Assembly (NCBI RefSeq): GCF_008831285.2
Contig: NC_045140.1
Span: forward strand, 26,988,131-27,052,130
Source: Nymphaea colorata
Taxonomy: Eukaryota > Streptophyta > Magnoliopsida > Nymphaeales > Nymphaeaceae
Length of the DNA: 64,000 nucleotides
Direction of reading: 5' to 3'
The notes beneath the pieces were generated by a model that had not been told where the DNA came from, did not search any database, and saw only the letters and a program-made list of their open reading frames with translations. Of the stretch, positions 38,354 to 50,570 are shown one piece after another (positions within the stretch are counted from its first letter, which is position 1; each line of letters starts with the position of its first letter). The position numbers and the translations under genes are program-made.

Positions 38354-39894
38354 AGCAGAAAGCATTCTGCATGGTGCAGAGTATCAATATCAATTCTTCG
38401 GCACAAAATTTCAAATAGCAAGTATCAGCGGCTTACACACACACACACTCTCTCTCTCTCTCTCTTATTTTGAGGTTTGTCTACGATACGTTTGTTCCCA
38501 GGTCAGGTTATTGCAACTGGGAAGAAAACCTAAAGGTTCCTCCCAAACTCATCTGTGACTTGCAAGCAATTTATAAGTCCATCCCTGATTGCAATCCACG
38601 AATCCATCTGTCGTGTTCTTGCTTGGTCCAAATTAGTCCTCGAAACTAAGTACGCTAGGTTTTTTCAAAAAAAAAAAAAAAAATCAATGAAACGATAGAC
38701 GCAGCCCTTAAAAAGAAAGGTAACAAGGTTGCATCCGATGGTAAGTGGCACAAACTCATTCTTGTTATGGTAAGCAAATAATCAAAATTAAACAACATAA
38801 GGATGGGATTATCTTTAAACTGCAGACGTAAGAAATAGATTTATCAACAGGTATTCCCATTCTTCATGAGAGATGAATTTTGAAAAACCAACAACTAAAC
38901 AAAAGAAAAATCAGCATCGCAAAGGAACAGTTACAATGCGTCTTTTTAACAACAAACATGCTCAAGACATAAAACTTTGAGAATTTTTAGCCGTTAATTT
39001 TTATAAGTTCCTGAGGTGCCTAGTTATATTATACTCTGTTTTCGTAGTGCGGTAGCAGCAGATTTCCACGAAATAATGATTTTGGTCGCACCCATGCGTA
39101 CAAAGTCGAAAAGACTAGAAAAGGAGGTGAAAAAATTACGAGGGGGTCCATCTCTGCTGCTACTCTCCCCAGAATCGGCATTTCTGCGAAGGCACAAATT
39201 CTCGTAACATCGCAATGAGAAGGTAAGACACGAGCCGTTGGACAATGGCAGAGATCAACTAAAAAAGGGACACCTATGATCGCCTCTTCCAGAAGCTACG
39301 TTGGACAACCTGAACAGCAGAAGATCCAATTTTCTACTCTGGAAAACAGGGAGAAGCCATTAAACCAACGCCATCATGGGCAACGCAAATCATCCACAAC
39401 GTGGTCACCAAACTTTAATCATCACCTAAACCAGTTAGCACAAGAAGGTATTTTGTTGCGCTTCCACAGACTCAGGTTACCATGGGAGATATGAGACAAA
39501 ATGACTTCTTTCTTCCTTCTTGAGTAACTTTCTTGTTCTTCCCTCTTCTTTTATGGGCAGGGCAGTGTTGTCATCACGACTTCGACGAAAGCGGATGCAA
39601 AAAGCCTGAAGCATGGTACAGGATTAAAGCTTCAACTGAACATGACGACTCGACTCGTAGTTCTGGACCAAGCTTTTTTACGACTTCCAAAAGAATTTTT
39701 TTCCCGGTATTTCATCTCTGTACATTGCAGGATGGTTCTTTGGACCTTGTTCTGCAACACCTGCCTGCCAGTTTCTGCCTCGGTCACCGTGGAACTGTAT
39801 TCTTTATGGCTCTTCAATCTGTTCGTCCAGGCAAAGGACTGGCTGTGTAGCAGAAGTTTTTTGGAAATCTTCCTTAAGAAGGCCCCTCTGCTTG
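38354..39894. other. 3' flanks of JAC1 (+) and the Raf-like kinase (-)
   Basis: JAC1's 3' untranslated region probably occupies the first few hundred bases, with an AC/TC microsatellite at 38435-38465 and a poly-A run near 38670. The right end should contain the kinase 3' untranslated region. Short open frames here have no recognised family. Confidence 0.5.
38435..38465. repeat. Compound AC/TC microsatellite
   Basis: About 7 AC units pass into about 9 TC units, 82 bases after the JAC1 stop codon and probably within its 3' untranslated region. Confidence 0.95.
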
Positions 39895-42800
39895 CTAAGG
39901 AAAGCACTCATGGAAGCACCCAAAAGATGGGGAGGACTTCTCTGGATTCATCACAGTACTGTCATTCTCTTGTGATTTATCCATCAAATGGCGTGTACCG
40001 GGGGAATCCGTTGGCACATAACTGCTCCCTCCAATTACTATGGTGGGGGGCGGCGTGGTCTCGAGAGGACAAAGAGATGTGCGGAAGTCAGATAGCATGC
40101 CAATGACTTGCTGAAACCCTGGGCGACTGTTCGGATCTTCTGCCCAACAGCACTCCAGGACAGGAACAAGTTCTTTTGGGATATTTCCTATATCGGGTCG
40201 CACTTTCTACACAAAGAAAGGATTTGAAAATCAATTAGCAGTAACAAAAGAGAGAAAACAAAATAATAAAGAATTTCTACAGGTACAGCGGACAGAGAAC
40301 TGGGGTAAGATGGTACCTTAAACGCCGCAGCATAAGCAGCCTGAAGATTGGACATACCTTCAAAAGGTAAGCGGTTGGTTATCAATTCCCACAAAACGAT
40401 AGAAAAACTATATACATCAACCTTGTTATTATAGTGCTTCTTGTCCCCTCGACGAAGCGTGACGGTGCTATAAAGCTGCGAAGAGGAACCCAAGGAAAAT
40501 AAGCGAACTCATTGTGCACAACGAAAGAGAGTAAAAAAAAAAAAATACAAGGACAAATGGTACCTCAGGAGCCATCCATCGATATGTGCCAGTTTCTGCC
40601 GTCATCATTTCGGTCAATGTCTCCTCTCTCGCTAATCCAAAGTCAGCCAGTTTGACCTTCTTACAGTCCTCGGTCAGAAGCAGATTATCTGAAGCAAAAC
40701 AAGAATCGTCAGTAAAGTTGGAGATGGAGGGAAAGATAAGATGAAACAAGAAAAGGGCCCAAAGTCATATATGACAGTCAAGAAAAGAATTAAAGTGGCG
40801 GTCACAATGAAATTTATAAAAGACCTTCAATTATTTACATCTGGACTAGAAGCAATGTGTGTGTGTGTGTGTGAGATCTGAGACAAACACAGGCAGCTGT
40901 TATATGCAGTTTATGGTTAAAAACCAAGAGAATCTCTTAGAAAGTACTAGTCGTATCTGATCAGAGAAATGTGTTGGGACTAGGGAATATCCTTAGGCAA
41001 ATTCACGTTTCTCCGTGTGCGACACCCTTCGGTTGATGGACAAAAAGAGCAAAGTAGACCCTCTAACATAGAAGCATTCAACCTAAAGAGGGAACAAGAT
41101 TTCAAGGCTCCCATGCTCCTTGTGCCAACAAAATTATTTTAAATAGTAGGGCAAACACAAGCAGCTTTCATATGTGGCTTTTTGTTAAAATGCAACAGGA
41201 TCTGCAAGGTTAGACTAAAACGACTGTAACATATCCAGTTTATGCAAAAATATGATTTCCCTCGCTGATACCTTTAAGTTAATGGACAGAAATATAACAA
41301 ACCAAGATCTACACTTTCCAGCATAGAAGCATTCAAGCAGAAGGACGTGAAGATTTTACGTATGCAGGGCTGCAAGATCAAAACCAGCAGGAAATTTGGA
41401 AACTGTCGCCAGTGAGGCAAATATGGTATGGGGAAGTTTACTTGTAGAATTTAGATTGCAGACATCAAACAGGACCACAGCCATGGTAGCATCTTCCCTG
41501 GTTATTGGGATGCTCAAACCAGATCATGTGTGTGACCTCAACAGAAAAAGGAAAAATGGAGATATCAAGTCTTCCAGCTTATGGTCCTTCTCCAAATCAT
41601 GTGGCTCTACTTCTCCACCCTTCTGGCCTTCAATTCTAATGTATTGGATCAGTATCGTCCTATTCATCAAAAGTTTCATCACTCTCTTATCCCTCGACAA
41701 AATCCTTTTTTTACTGAGTCAGCCTTCTATCAAACTCAGGGTGTGCTAGTACCGCAAGCTAGAACAACCTCTACACTATGTAAAATGATGAAGTGGAATT
41801 TAGCTGCACAATCAAGCAAGGCTCAAATTTTTGCACGCCAATCAGTTGACACATAAAAGTGCTTAAAGATTTCAACACTCAGCTTTGTATACCAGTTCAT
41901 TCATGACAAAACATGCTCCTAGGTTGTGGACAAGTGTAGAAAAGATGCTAAGCTTCTAACATTTTCACAACCACCCCATGATGCCAGCTGAAGTGGTTAA
42001 AGGCCTAAGGCAGCATGTTTGTTATAATTTGACCTCTTTGTTGCTCGGAAAGAGTCCAAGAAACAGTAACTAAATGGACATTCCTAATCACACGAAGAGG
42101 GGGAGATCCAGAAAAGTGGAGTCAGAAATTTCACAGATGATCTTTTCTACCCTCTTGAAATTGTTAATGCGATCTCTCAAGGAGATCTTAACACAAGAAA
42201 AATAACAGACTTATGGAGAAAAACTGTCACTTCATCGAAATCGCTGAACTTCAGATTTCTTTCACTAGGGACAATTATTCTAAAAGCAAACTGAGAATTG
42301 AGAAGCATTTGTTACTGAAAAAAATAATGGCAATTATGAGCACAAAATATAGAGAACCCAAAATTTGAGATCCTCCACAGTTTTGGCTTTGAGGAGAAAT
42401 AATCCCCTGCATGTTCTTTGGGCAATTTCCTTCGTAACAAGACGAATATTAGACCACACCACCTAGAAGACAAAGCTAGTTATCATTCTAGAAATACGAC
42501 ATGAATATATTAGAAAATATTACAAATTGAAAGGTAGGAATAAAAAATTAATTATTCGTGCATGCTTTTCTCCCAGTCTCATAAGCAAACAAGTTGATAC
42601 TTGATAGCTTAGTTTCAAATGGTTTACACATCCACTCACACATCACCTACCATCGGCGACAAGGCTTCGTCTTACTAGACATGAGAATTTTACTGTGGAT
42701 GCTTGCACTGACATAGCAAGTTTGTCTCCAAGAGGTTCAGCCACAGAAAGTGCAGAGGGACATCTCACGTTGTCATTCTCTAAAGTATTACTAACAACAC

Positions 42801-44188
42801 GAGGCTTTCTCCTTTGAAAATGCATTACTGTAGGTATGTGCAGAATTTTTCAAAAACACACACACAGAGTTATACGCAAAAGTTACACAGGTTCATACTA
42901 TTGACAAAACCTTTCAACGTAGGAAGAATCTCACGACTAAAAAAATGAAAATTAAATACCACAGAGATTCGTTCAATCAAAACCTTCAAAAAAAAAAAAA
43001 AAATCGAAAGGTTAAACTTAGTAACAAAATAGTCGTGCAAAATTCACGGAACATTCAGTACCAGGCTTCAGGTCACGGTGGATAATTCCATTTGCGTGCA
43101 AGCATTCCATTGCCCGAGCAATGTCCAAAGCAAAACTGATTGCAAGACGTAAATCCAAGCGCCCCGGCCGCAAGGATGTCAAATATTTCCGAAGAGAACC
43201 GCCAGGTAAAAGCTCTGTCACGATCACCATATTGTTCTCAATGCAAGCACCTATAAACTGTTTGAAGACGGAAGACAGCATTACCAGACAAAACCAATTA
43301 TAGACAAACTGTAAACTGGCTTTCTCTAAGAAACCTGGTCAATAAAATATAGCAACAAATTGCTTAAATAAACCAGTAGGTCAGCAGAAGCAAAGCTTCG
43401 AGTAACAGATATATCCAACCCGAATCCTTCTTTGCACTTCCAAGCTGAGAAGCTATGAAGCGCGAAAACAGAACTAACAGTTCAAGCATTGTAAAACACA
43501 ATTCTATAAGTAGTATCGCAACCACTACTTAAGTAATTCACCCTTCGTCCTCTACAACTAAATCTAAACCGACTAACTCTCGAGAATTACAATCCCCACA
43601 TAAGGAAAATTAGAAATGAAAAGGAAAAACCCACGCAAGGGGAAACAGAAAAGGCAAGAGCAGAAGAGGGTGTTCATACAGTCACTAAGTTATCATGCTG
43701 GACCCGGGAAAGCATCGAAATCTCCCGCAAGAACCGCTCCCTCCTCCTCGCCAATTCTGCCGCCGCCCCCCCCGGCTGTATTATCTTCACCGCCACGATA
43801 GCCTTCTTGTACCTATAAGAGAGAGATTGAGAGAGAGAGAGAGAGAGATAATAAGACGCTGAGGAAGCGAAGATGAAAAGTCAGGGACGGGTGAGGAGAG
43901 GACTCACAGGCCCTGGTAGACCTTGGCATGACCGCCCTTGCCGATCTTGGGGCCTAAGTAGAGCATGCTCGGCTCCACGAGCCACCTATCATCGATCCTG
44001 AATTCGTCGAGGCCGAGCTGTTGCTGCGTTCCTCTGCCGAACCCCATATCGAGGCCGCCGTCCGTCGAGTCATCCCGGACGCCATCCCGCTCGCCGCTGC
44101 CGCCCTCCGGGTTGACCCACAAGAGGTTGACGACTTCCTTCCCTGCTGCCCCTACCCTCCCACCTCCGTGCCCGTGCATCATCATCAT
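39895..44188 (-). CDS. Raf-like (group C) serine/threonine protein kinase
   Basis: Coding exons in transcript order: 44188-43908, 43812-43680, 43257-43062, 40688-40564, 40475-40317, 40206-39895; 401 aa. Seen: a Gly-rich N-terminus, P-loop [11 protein letters not shown] (83-93), VAVK lysine K103, catalytic loop HRDLKPDN (D200), DFGLAR (D219), activation segment [14 protein letters not shown], and [19 protein letters not shown], followed by a short divergent tail. These motifs closely match the plant Raf-like MAPKKK group C set typified by At5g50180/At5g01850. Biological role of this member is unknown; soluble kinase signalling is inferred. Start chosen at the first of four consecutive Met codons (44188-44177); the frame is open upstream but without an ATG. 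Odd: the third P-loop glycine is Ala, and a conserved Lys is replaced by Thr at the exon 2/3 junction (NLVT|FIGAC). A 2.4-kb intron separates HRDLKP from DNLLL. Confidence 0.92.
40689..43061 (-). other. Large intron of the Raf-like kinase
   Basis: The intron is 2.37 kb, bounded by donor GTACTG (after HRDLKP-G) and acceptor TTCAG (before AT-AAT). It holds a GT microsatellite (40856-40873), AT-rich sequence and unrelated short open frames. No transposon ends were identified. Confidence 0.75.
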
Positions 44189-45790
44189 CAACACGACGAC
44201 CCACTCGTCTTCCTCTTCATCATCTGCAGAGGAGTTGCAGAACTTCCCAGGGCCCTGCTCACCACTTCTTCCCTCCTTCCTTCTTCCCCGCAGCAACAGG
44301 GAGGGAGAGAGCGTGGCTTGTGCTCTGTCGTGCCGATTTTAAAGAGGGGAGGACGAACGCGCCATTGGTTGACTCCACCAGCAATCAGAGGATTCAGAGC
44401 AGCGAGAAAGAGCGCGCGTCTTCTATCGACTCTGTAGCCGCCTCCCCTCCAGTTGCGTTTTCCCTTTGGCCCAGCTTAATTCTTCCATCTTACCGCTCTA
44501 CCATTGAGCCCACTTCTCCCGCCGGAGCCGAGTCTCTCCTGCACCGACTGTAACTCAGCCCACTTTTGATTGCTTCATGCAGTTTGCAATTTCGATTTTT
44601 TAGAGAAACGTTTAGTTTTGTGAGCGAGAAGGAATTGGATGAGAGATCAAAGCTTCTTCCTTGTTTTTTCTTTTTAGATTCAAAGATGCAATTGAGGCTT
44701 AATGTATTTTTTTAAATTCAATTCGAGTATCATATGTGTTACCATTTGCAATTTAAATAAATAACATTTATAAATATCCAATTGAGAACATCTAGTTTTG
44801 AAATATTCTTATATAATTCGGGTTAAAAACTTAGTTCTAACAATAAAATACTAAAATAGTATGTACGCCTTCTTTTTCATAAAGAGTGGAGTTAATGAAA
44901 CTTTAAAAAACGATGGCACAATCAATAGTCCTCCTGGTGGTTATCGGCAGAAGCATTTGAGTGGCACCAAAAGATTTAAAAAAGCACGAGAAGAAATCAA
45001 TGGAGACGGCTTCCCCCTTTTTCTTCGTCGTTTTGTGTCGTCGGTGCCGGAAAGCGACACCGTAGCTAAGGGGTCTTGTGACTCACATGCTAAATTATCA
45101 ACCCTCCACTTTTGTCAATTATTGAGCGACTCGATAACACTTGGGGCGCCCACACTTTCCTATTTATTTATTTATTTATTTCTTCGATTCGTGGCTACAA
45201 GCCCAACAACGTTGCCAATAACTCCATTGCCGCTTTATGTGCTCATGTTATTTTTTTATTTTAATGAATTTCAAAAATTAATTAAAACATAAAATTGAGT
45301 TAAATTTTGAAGACATAAAATATCTAAAATATATCCTACTTATATCTATCTGTTGTTATGGTACCAATATGATATGTGTTGGCCAACTTGCTATGTCATA
45401 TATCATATTTCTCTCTCTCTTTTCTTTTATATATATATGTGTGTGTATGTGTGCGTGCGTTAAGTTGGATTTTTGTAGGCATGTTTAGTAACATAAACAA
45501 GTTAATTACTTTTCTATGAATTTATCTTAAAGATTGACATCAAGTTCATAAAATACAATGTTATATTAATTTATTTGAGATAAATTCATAAAACAATAAT
45601 AGCTAATGTCAAACAATCTTGCAACTCATTGTCTTCACAAATTTAGCACAAGTGCCTCAAAAATATGGGGTGTCGTGTTTTTCACTCAAAATAGTTTATC
45701 GTTTGCTTGTGCACTTGGTCATGCAGTTTGGCCTCCAAGAACCAAATCACTAAAAAAACAAAGTCAGATCTTTCTAATGGATACAGGTTT
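44189..45790. other. Kinase 5' flank and spacer
   Basis: GC-rich, probably leader and promoter to about 44560, then AT-rich. It contains a TTTA microsatellite near 45160-45182 and TA/GT runs near 45430-45450. No protein family is recognised. Confidence 0.5.
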
Positions 45791-45796
45791 GAAGGA

Positions 45797-46380
45797 GGTG
45801 TTTGGCTAACACCTTTGTTTTTTTTTTTTTTAATGAGATTTCAAAACTTGGTTTATTTGTTAGGGTCACACACTCAAAACCTGGTTTTCAATGAACAATT
45901 TGAGGGAGTTCATGTTTTTTGCAAAACTAGATTTTGCCAAAACTGAGTTTTCTTAAAACCCAACACTCCAAGCACCTAGCTTTTCTAATTGTCATTAGTA
46001 CCATACAAACAACTCCTACATTAAAATTAAAGATTGTTCAACCAATCAAACACCACATCAGAACCACAAAAAATTGAGGGGGCGTTTACTTCAAAACGTG
46101 GTTTTCGAGACAAAACCAGGTTTTGCCTCTAAAACCACTTTTGCAGATGTTTAGATAACAAAAAATCGTAAAAATTGGGTTTTCACAAAAAAATGTTCAC
46201 ATGAGAATGAAAAACCTAAACCCCAAAAAAGTTTTTTTACCAAAAACCTGGTTTTAAATACTGAAAACCTGGTTTTTACCTGGTCATCCACACATGCAAA
46301 TTAGGTTTTCAATAACTCGTTAAAAACCAAGTTTTAAAAAAACCTGGTTTTGTAAAAACCAAGTTTTCCCCAGAGACTTT
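45797..46380. repeat. Cluster of AAAACC(T/A)GGTTTT palindromic motifs
   Basis: At least seven near-palindromic copies of AAAACCTGGTTTT or AAAACCAGGTTTT/AAAACCAAGTTTT occur between 45877 and 46370 in both orientations, beside GGTGTTTGG and GGGCGTTTAC words. This could be one or two degraded foldback elements. No clean terminal repeats or target-site duplication were found, so class is open. Confidence 0.6.
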
Positions 46381-49300
46381 TTTTAGCTTTATCTGCCCCA
46401 ATACTTTTGACAAAATTGTTTTTCTTGAATGAAAGGACATGTATATATAAGGAATAAGTATGTCATATTTGAAAAAAAAAAAAAAACTAGTCCCCAAGAG
46501 TGAGATTCAAACCGGTGTAAGTAAGACTTCTCAAATCCACACAAATTTAAATTAATCGATTCCCTCAATCATATATATACAGGCTCTCGAGAAACTTCAC
46601 ATCGTTAACAACCAACCCATCGGTCAAATGGGCATCTAAAAAAGCGGACAATTAATCTGTCGGTGACATTGAAGAACATGTGAACATCTTGACTTGTGCT
46701 TTCGGATTAGGTGCATGTGAAGGCGACCATATTCTGATTCATGAGGTCTCCACAAGGGTAGAGGAGACTTTGGAGCTCTGAGAATGAAGAAAATTTGGCC
46801 AGAATCTAGGATTGTTGAACTTTGGTAGTTGCAGAAATCAATTATAATAGTGAAGAGGAAGGACAATTGAGTGTTCTTATTGTGGAGACCAAGATTTCTC
46901 GGATCTTAATTAATCGGGTGGTTGTGGTTTTTTTTTTTTTTTTTTTCACTTTGAATGTGAAATGATTGGATGGTGGGTGTATTTTATTCTTTCCTTCATA
47001 TCATCTGGAAACCTGAGGGAAAAAACATATTTTAGAAAATTTATATGCAAAAAATAATATTCAAAACTTTAAAATCAACATACCAAATGCAAAAAAACTA
47101 ATATCTATTTTTTAAATATTAGTTTTTTGCATTTTAGGGCTATGGTGAATTCCCTCGGTGGAAGCATATGTTGTGTTTACAATCGTGTAGAGTCATATGG
47201 GGGCGAGCAAGTGAAAACTCATGGTCGAGTAATGCGATGGTCAACCACCTTATTTAATGACATCTAGTCGGCAACTGGTTTTCGTTGGACACTTCCTACA
47301 AAGGGAAGTTTTCCTCTACCTAGATTTCATATTGAGGTAGATATGTACTTGGATGAATAATAGGATTTTGACTAGGCCTCATAGTCATGGCTTGCTAATA
47401 GCCTACTGTCGAATAATCTTAGGTGATGGTTTGTCGAGTGTCTAGCACTCATCGTCTAGTTCATTGTCCCAAAATACTGATAAATGTTTTCGCTATATTA
47501 AGATTGAGTAAAGGCTGTTTGTAGAAACCCTTAACACTGCGCAGGTCAAATAAGGCTTGAAAAAATCAACTGGTGCTCGTGATGAAAAGTGTGCCACCAT
47601 ACCATTGTTGCAGGACTGTCGACACAAAAACGGCAGCCGTTTTGCTATATTATCACTTGAGATAAAACTATGGAAACAAAAAATGACAGTTTATGCATTT
47701 TATGCAGGTGTTTCTGCATGACCATGTGGCGCTCGGTTTCTTAATTTCGAAGAGATAATCTTTCACATCTCAGCCAACCAGCCTCTCTTAAAAGCCGTGA
47801 CCATCCATTTCTAAACTCTATCATGTTGGCCAAACACGACTGCAGCAAAGTCCAAACTTTTGGTGCAGAAAAACATTTAGGAGGCGTTTGATGTTTTAGG
47901 GTTTTGATTTTGGAGTCAAAATTCCATCATCAAATTTCCACTTCAAGTTGGAGTTGGAACGAAAATTTCAATTCCAAATTCTATTTAGTGGTATAAATTT
48001 TTGATTCTAAATCATAATTTCAGAATTTTTTATTATGGGATGCGCTTACGTTTAGAATCAAAACTCTTTGTTTGATAACACAATTCACATTTCTTAAATT
48101 TGAAAATAATGATTCTAAAATTTCATTGGTTCCAAATAAAACAACGTTTTCTTAATGTAGAAAATATTTTTAAACATTCAATGACATAAATTTTCGAGTT
48201 GTAAAATTCACGTTAATTAACTTTTTGAGTTGTAAAATTCATGTTATAGAAAAATATGATTTATGTTATGTTCCAGTGATCTGCCACACATAAATATATG
48301 GAGAGACAACCATCTCTTATCATTTCATTAAAGACCTCAAAACCAAGCTGTTAGGGCAGATGCACGAAAACATAAGAGGGCATACTACACAAGAACTTAC
48401 AAAATAAACATTATGTACCCAAAATTTATATCCACAAGTAATTCTTTAACAAGGGAAGCAACATCACATAGATTTTTTTTTGGCAATTAGATGTGTTCGA
48501 CCTTTATCCCCACTATAAAATGTGTCATTTCTAACACACCAAAGCTCTAAATAATGAGTGAATATCCATATACCTTATGGTATATGGGTGAGTAGGGTTT
48601 ATACCTTCGGTAGAATACCGAAACTTCCACCCAACCTTTTATCCTTTTAAGGTACAAGACCTACTTTCGGTGCCTTGTGGTGCCACCCCCCGCCGTGCTT
48701 CAGCTTATATGTCAGATGACCCCTTTTTATGCACATAATGTTGATGACCTAAAAATTCAAAACAAACACCGACCACTTACCAGCCCTCGCTTCAACCATT
48801 GCACCAACCCCTTGATGATACTGTAGTAGACGAAACCTTTTAGAAATGCAAAAACATACTAGCTCGCCCCATGACGATGTCCCTGACAAGCGAACAACTC
48901 TTTACCATTATCTATAGTAAATGCCATAAAGTCTCCTATGAATGCTGCAAAATTGACAGTACTAACAACCACTTGTCTTTCTTCAATGAATCTTGCTTTT
49001 GGACCTTCTTTTGCATTATAAGCCAAGCCAGCATTGTGGCTCCAAGGGGCTGTTTTTCAAGATGAACACTTTGTACTTTGTTCTTGTTTCATGTATCTGC
49101 CCAAAAAAATAACATACTTTCATTAAATAATTTCCCATATGTTTATATATGTTTGGGAAGATATATTAGACAGCCTGATAATTGATAAAGAGGGTCCAAC
49201 TTCTCTCGCCGGAAAGTGATTGCAAGAGGTTATACATAACTTAGGAAAAAATAATTAAACTTGATGAATCATCATGTCCTTCAGTATATTTAAATCAACC

Positions 49301-50150
49301 AACAGAAATTACGGAAGAGTATTATGAAGGCATGTGTTAAAAATTTCATTATAAACTTGGTGGATAATGTCCTTCAATACTAAATATATAACCCCTAGCT
49401 ATGCTTTCTTGAACATTGAATCTACAATGGTAAAAAAAAAAAAAAAAAGATATTACCATGTCATGATAAGGTAAGTGCCAATTGAAGCAACTGGCGTTGC
49501 ATTTTTCTTTAAAAGTGTTTGGTAAAAAGAACATTGCGTGCTCTTAAGTATTACTATTAACACATTTGTTCCAAGAACATCATATTCTTATTTCAAGGAA
49601 CATATTCATACTGTGTTTATGTCAAATGCTTAATTGTTAAGTACAGGCGCAACACTCATAGCCATATCATATTTCTTAGAACAAAAATATGCTCTTATTA
49701 TGACGTATGTTTTAGAAATATGTGTTTCAAGAATACAATGTTCTTCGTATAGAACCTTTTTTTTGACACAAGATAGTGCACACGAACGACGCATTTTTAG
49801 GACAAAACAAGAGTTTACAAAAAGGTAATTTGTTTTTTGTTTTTTAATTAATGCTAATAAAAATTAGGCTGATGGCCATTTTGAATCGAATGGATACCAT
49901 TTGTGAAACACCATCCACTATTCATTTATCTTATTATTTGAAAATGTTTAAAATCTCTCTATTTTAGTTATTTTCATGTGTCCCCTGTTTATTCTTAATG
50001 AGTATAATAATTTATAAGGTTCATATAATATGTTTAAATTTTCCAATGGTACTTATTGTCTTTGTTTGGGGTCGAACCAGGCTCACCTTCATACATAAAT
50101 AAATAAATAACATAATATATATTTTTAATTATAACCGAATCAAATCGAAT
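46381..50150. other. AT-rich gene-free spacer
   Basis: No conserved protein is seen on either strand. It contains a 20-bp-stem inverted repeat at 47085-47134, a GATTCTAAA/TTTCAATTCC-rich segment at 47880-48130 that looks like an old short element, small palindromes near 48555-48640 (CCATATACC..GGTATATGG), and long T or A runs. Short frames at 48480-49070 on the minus strand may be transposon relics, but I cannot name them. Confidence 0.5.
47085..47134. repeat. Inverted repeat, 20-bp arms
   Basis: AAATGCAAAAAAACTAATAT at 47085-47104 is almost the reverse complement of 47115-47134, with a 10-base loop. It is AT-rich and could be a MITE remnant or simply a hairpin. Confidence 0.8.
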
Positions 50151-50299
50151 TTCATCCTAAGTTTGGAGCGTTGGGCCGAGATCGAGTTTGAGTTTCGTCA
50201 AGCCGGCGCGAGCCCGAAAACGCCCGGGCCCCTGTAACGCGATCCTCAAAATCAAAAAGCCCGAACCGACCCCTTGCCCGACAAAAATCAAACTCTCCC

Positions 50300-50570
50300 G
50301 ACGGAACTTTCTTTCTACCCTCTCGCCCCCCATAGATCCTTTCCTCCTCAGATCTGTGCATCTCCGCCCCTCCACCACAGGTAACCATCTCTTTCTATCT
50401 CTCTCTCGTTGCTGTTCGTCTGCAGTGAAAGAGCAGCCATTTCTGGTGCAGATCTGTGAAGGCGAAGGACTGATTTTGGAAGAGTGAAGGCTTTTTGTGC
50501 GGGCCTGTGAGAGAAGGAGAGGCGGTCCTCTTCGTTGGTCATAGTCGTCATCGTCAGTTTCTGTAATCAG
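50300..50570 (+). promoter_or_regulatory. Probable transcription start and untranslated leader exons upstream of SEC10
   Basis: CT-rich sequence with two strong donors, CCACAG|GTAACC (exon end 50380) and AATCAG|GTAAACC (exon end 50570), and an acceptor GTCTGCAG at 50425, looks like the leader of a plus-strand gene. No long reading frame follows. The next plus-strand gene is SEC10, whose ATG at 57829 follows an acceptor directly. Linking them is inference; a separate noncoding transcript is the alternative. Confidence 0.4.

Noticed and set aside
43965-44437. Plus-strand frames of 125-138 codons at the kinase 5' end
   Set aside because: They are antisense to kinase exon 1; Pro/Ser-rich composition is explained by the complementary Gly-rich coding sequence.
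48480-49070. Possible retroelement coding relic on the minus strand
   Set aside because: Only a short stretch reads like protein and no reverse transcriptase, integrase or gag motif could be recognised.
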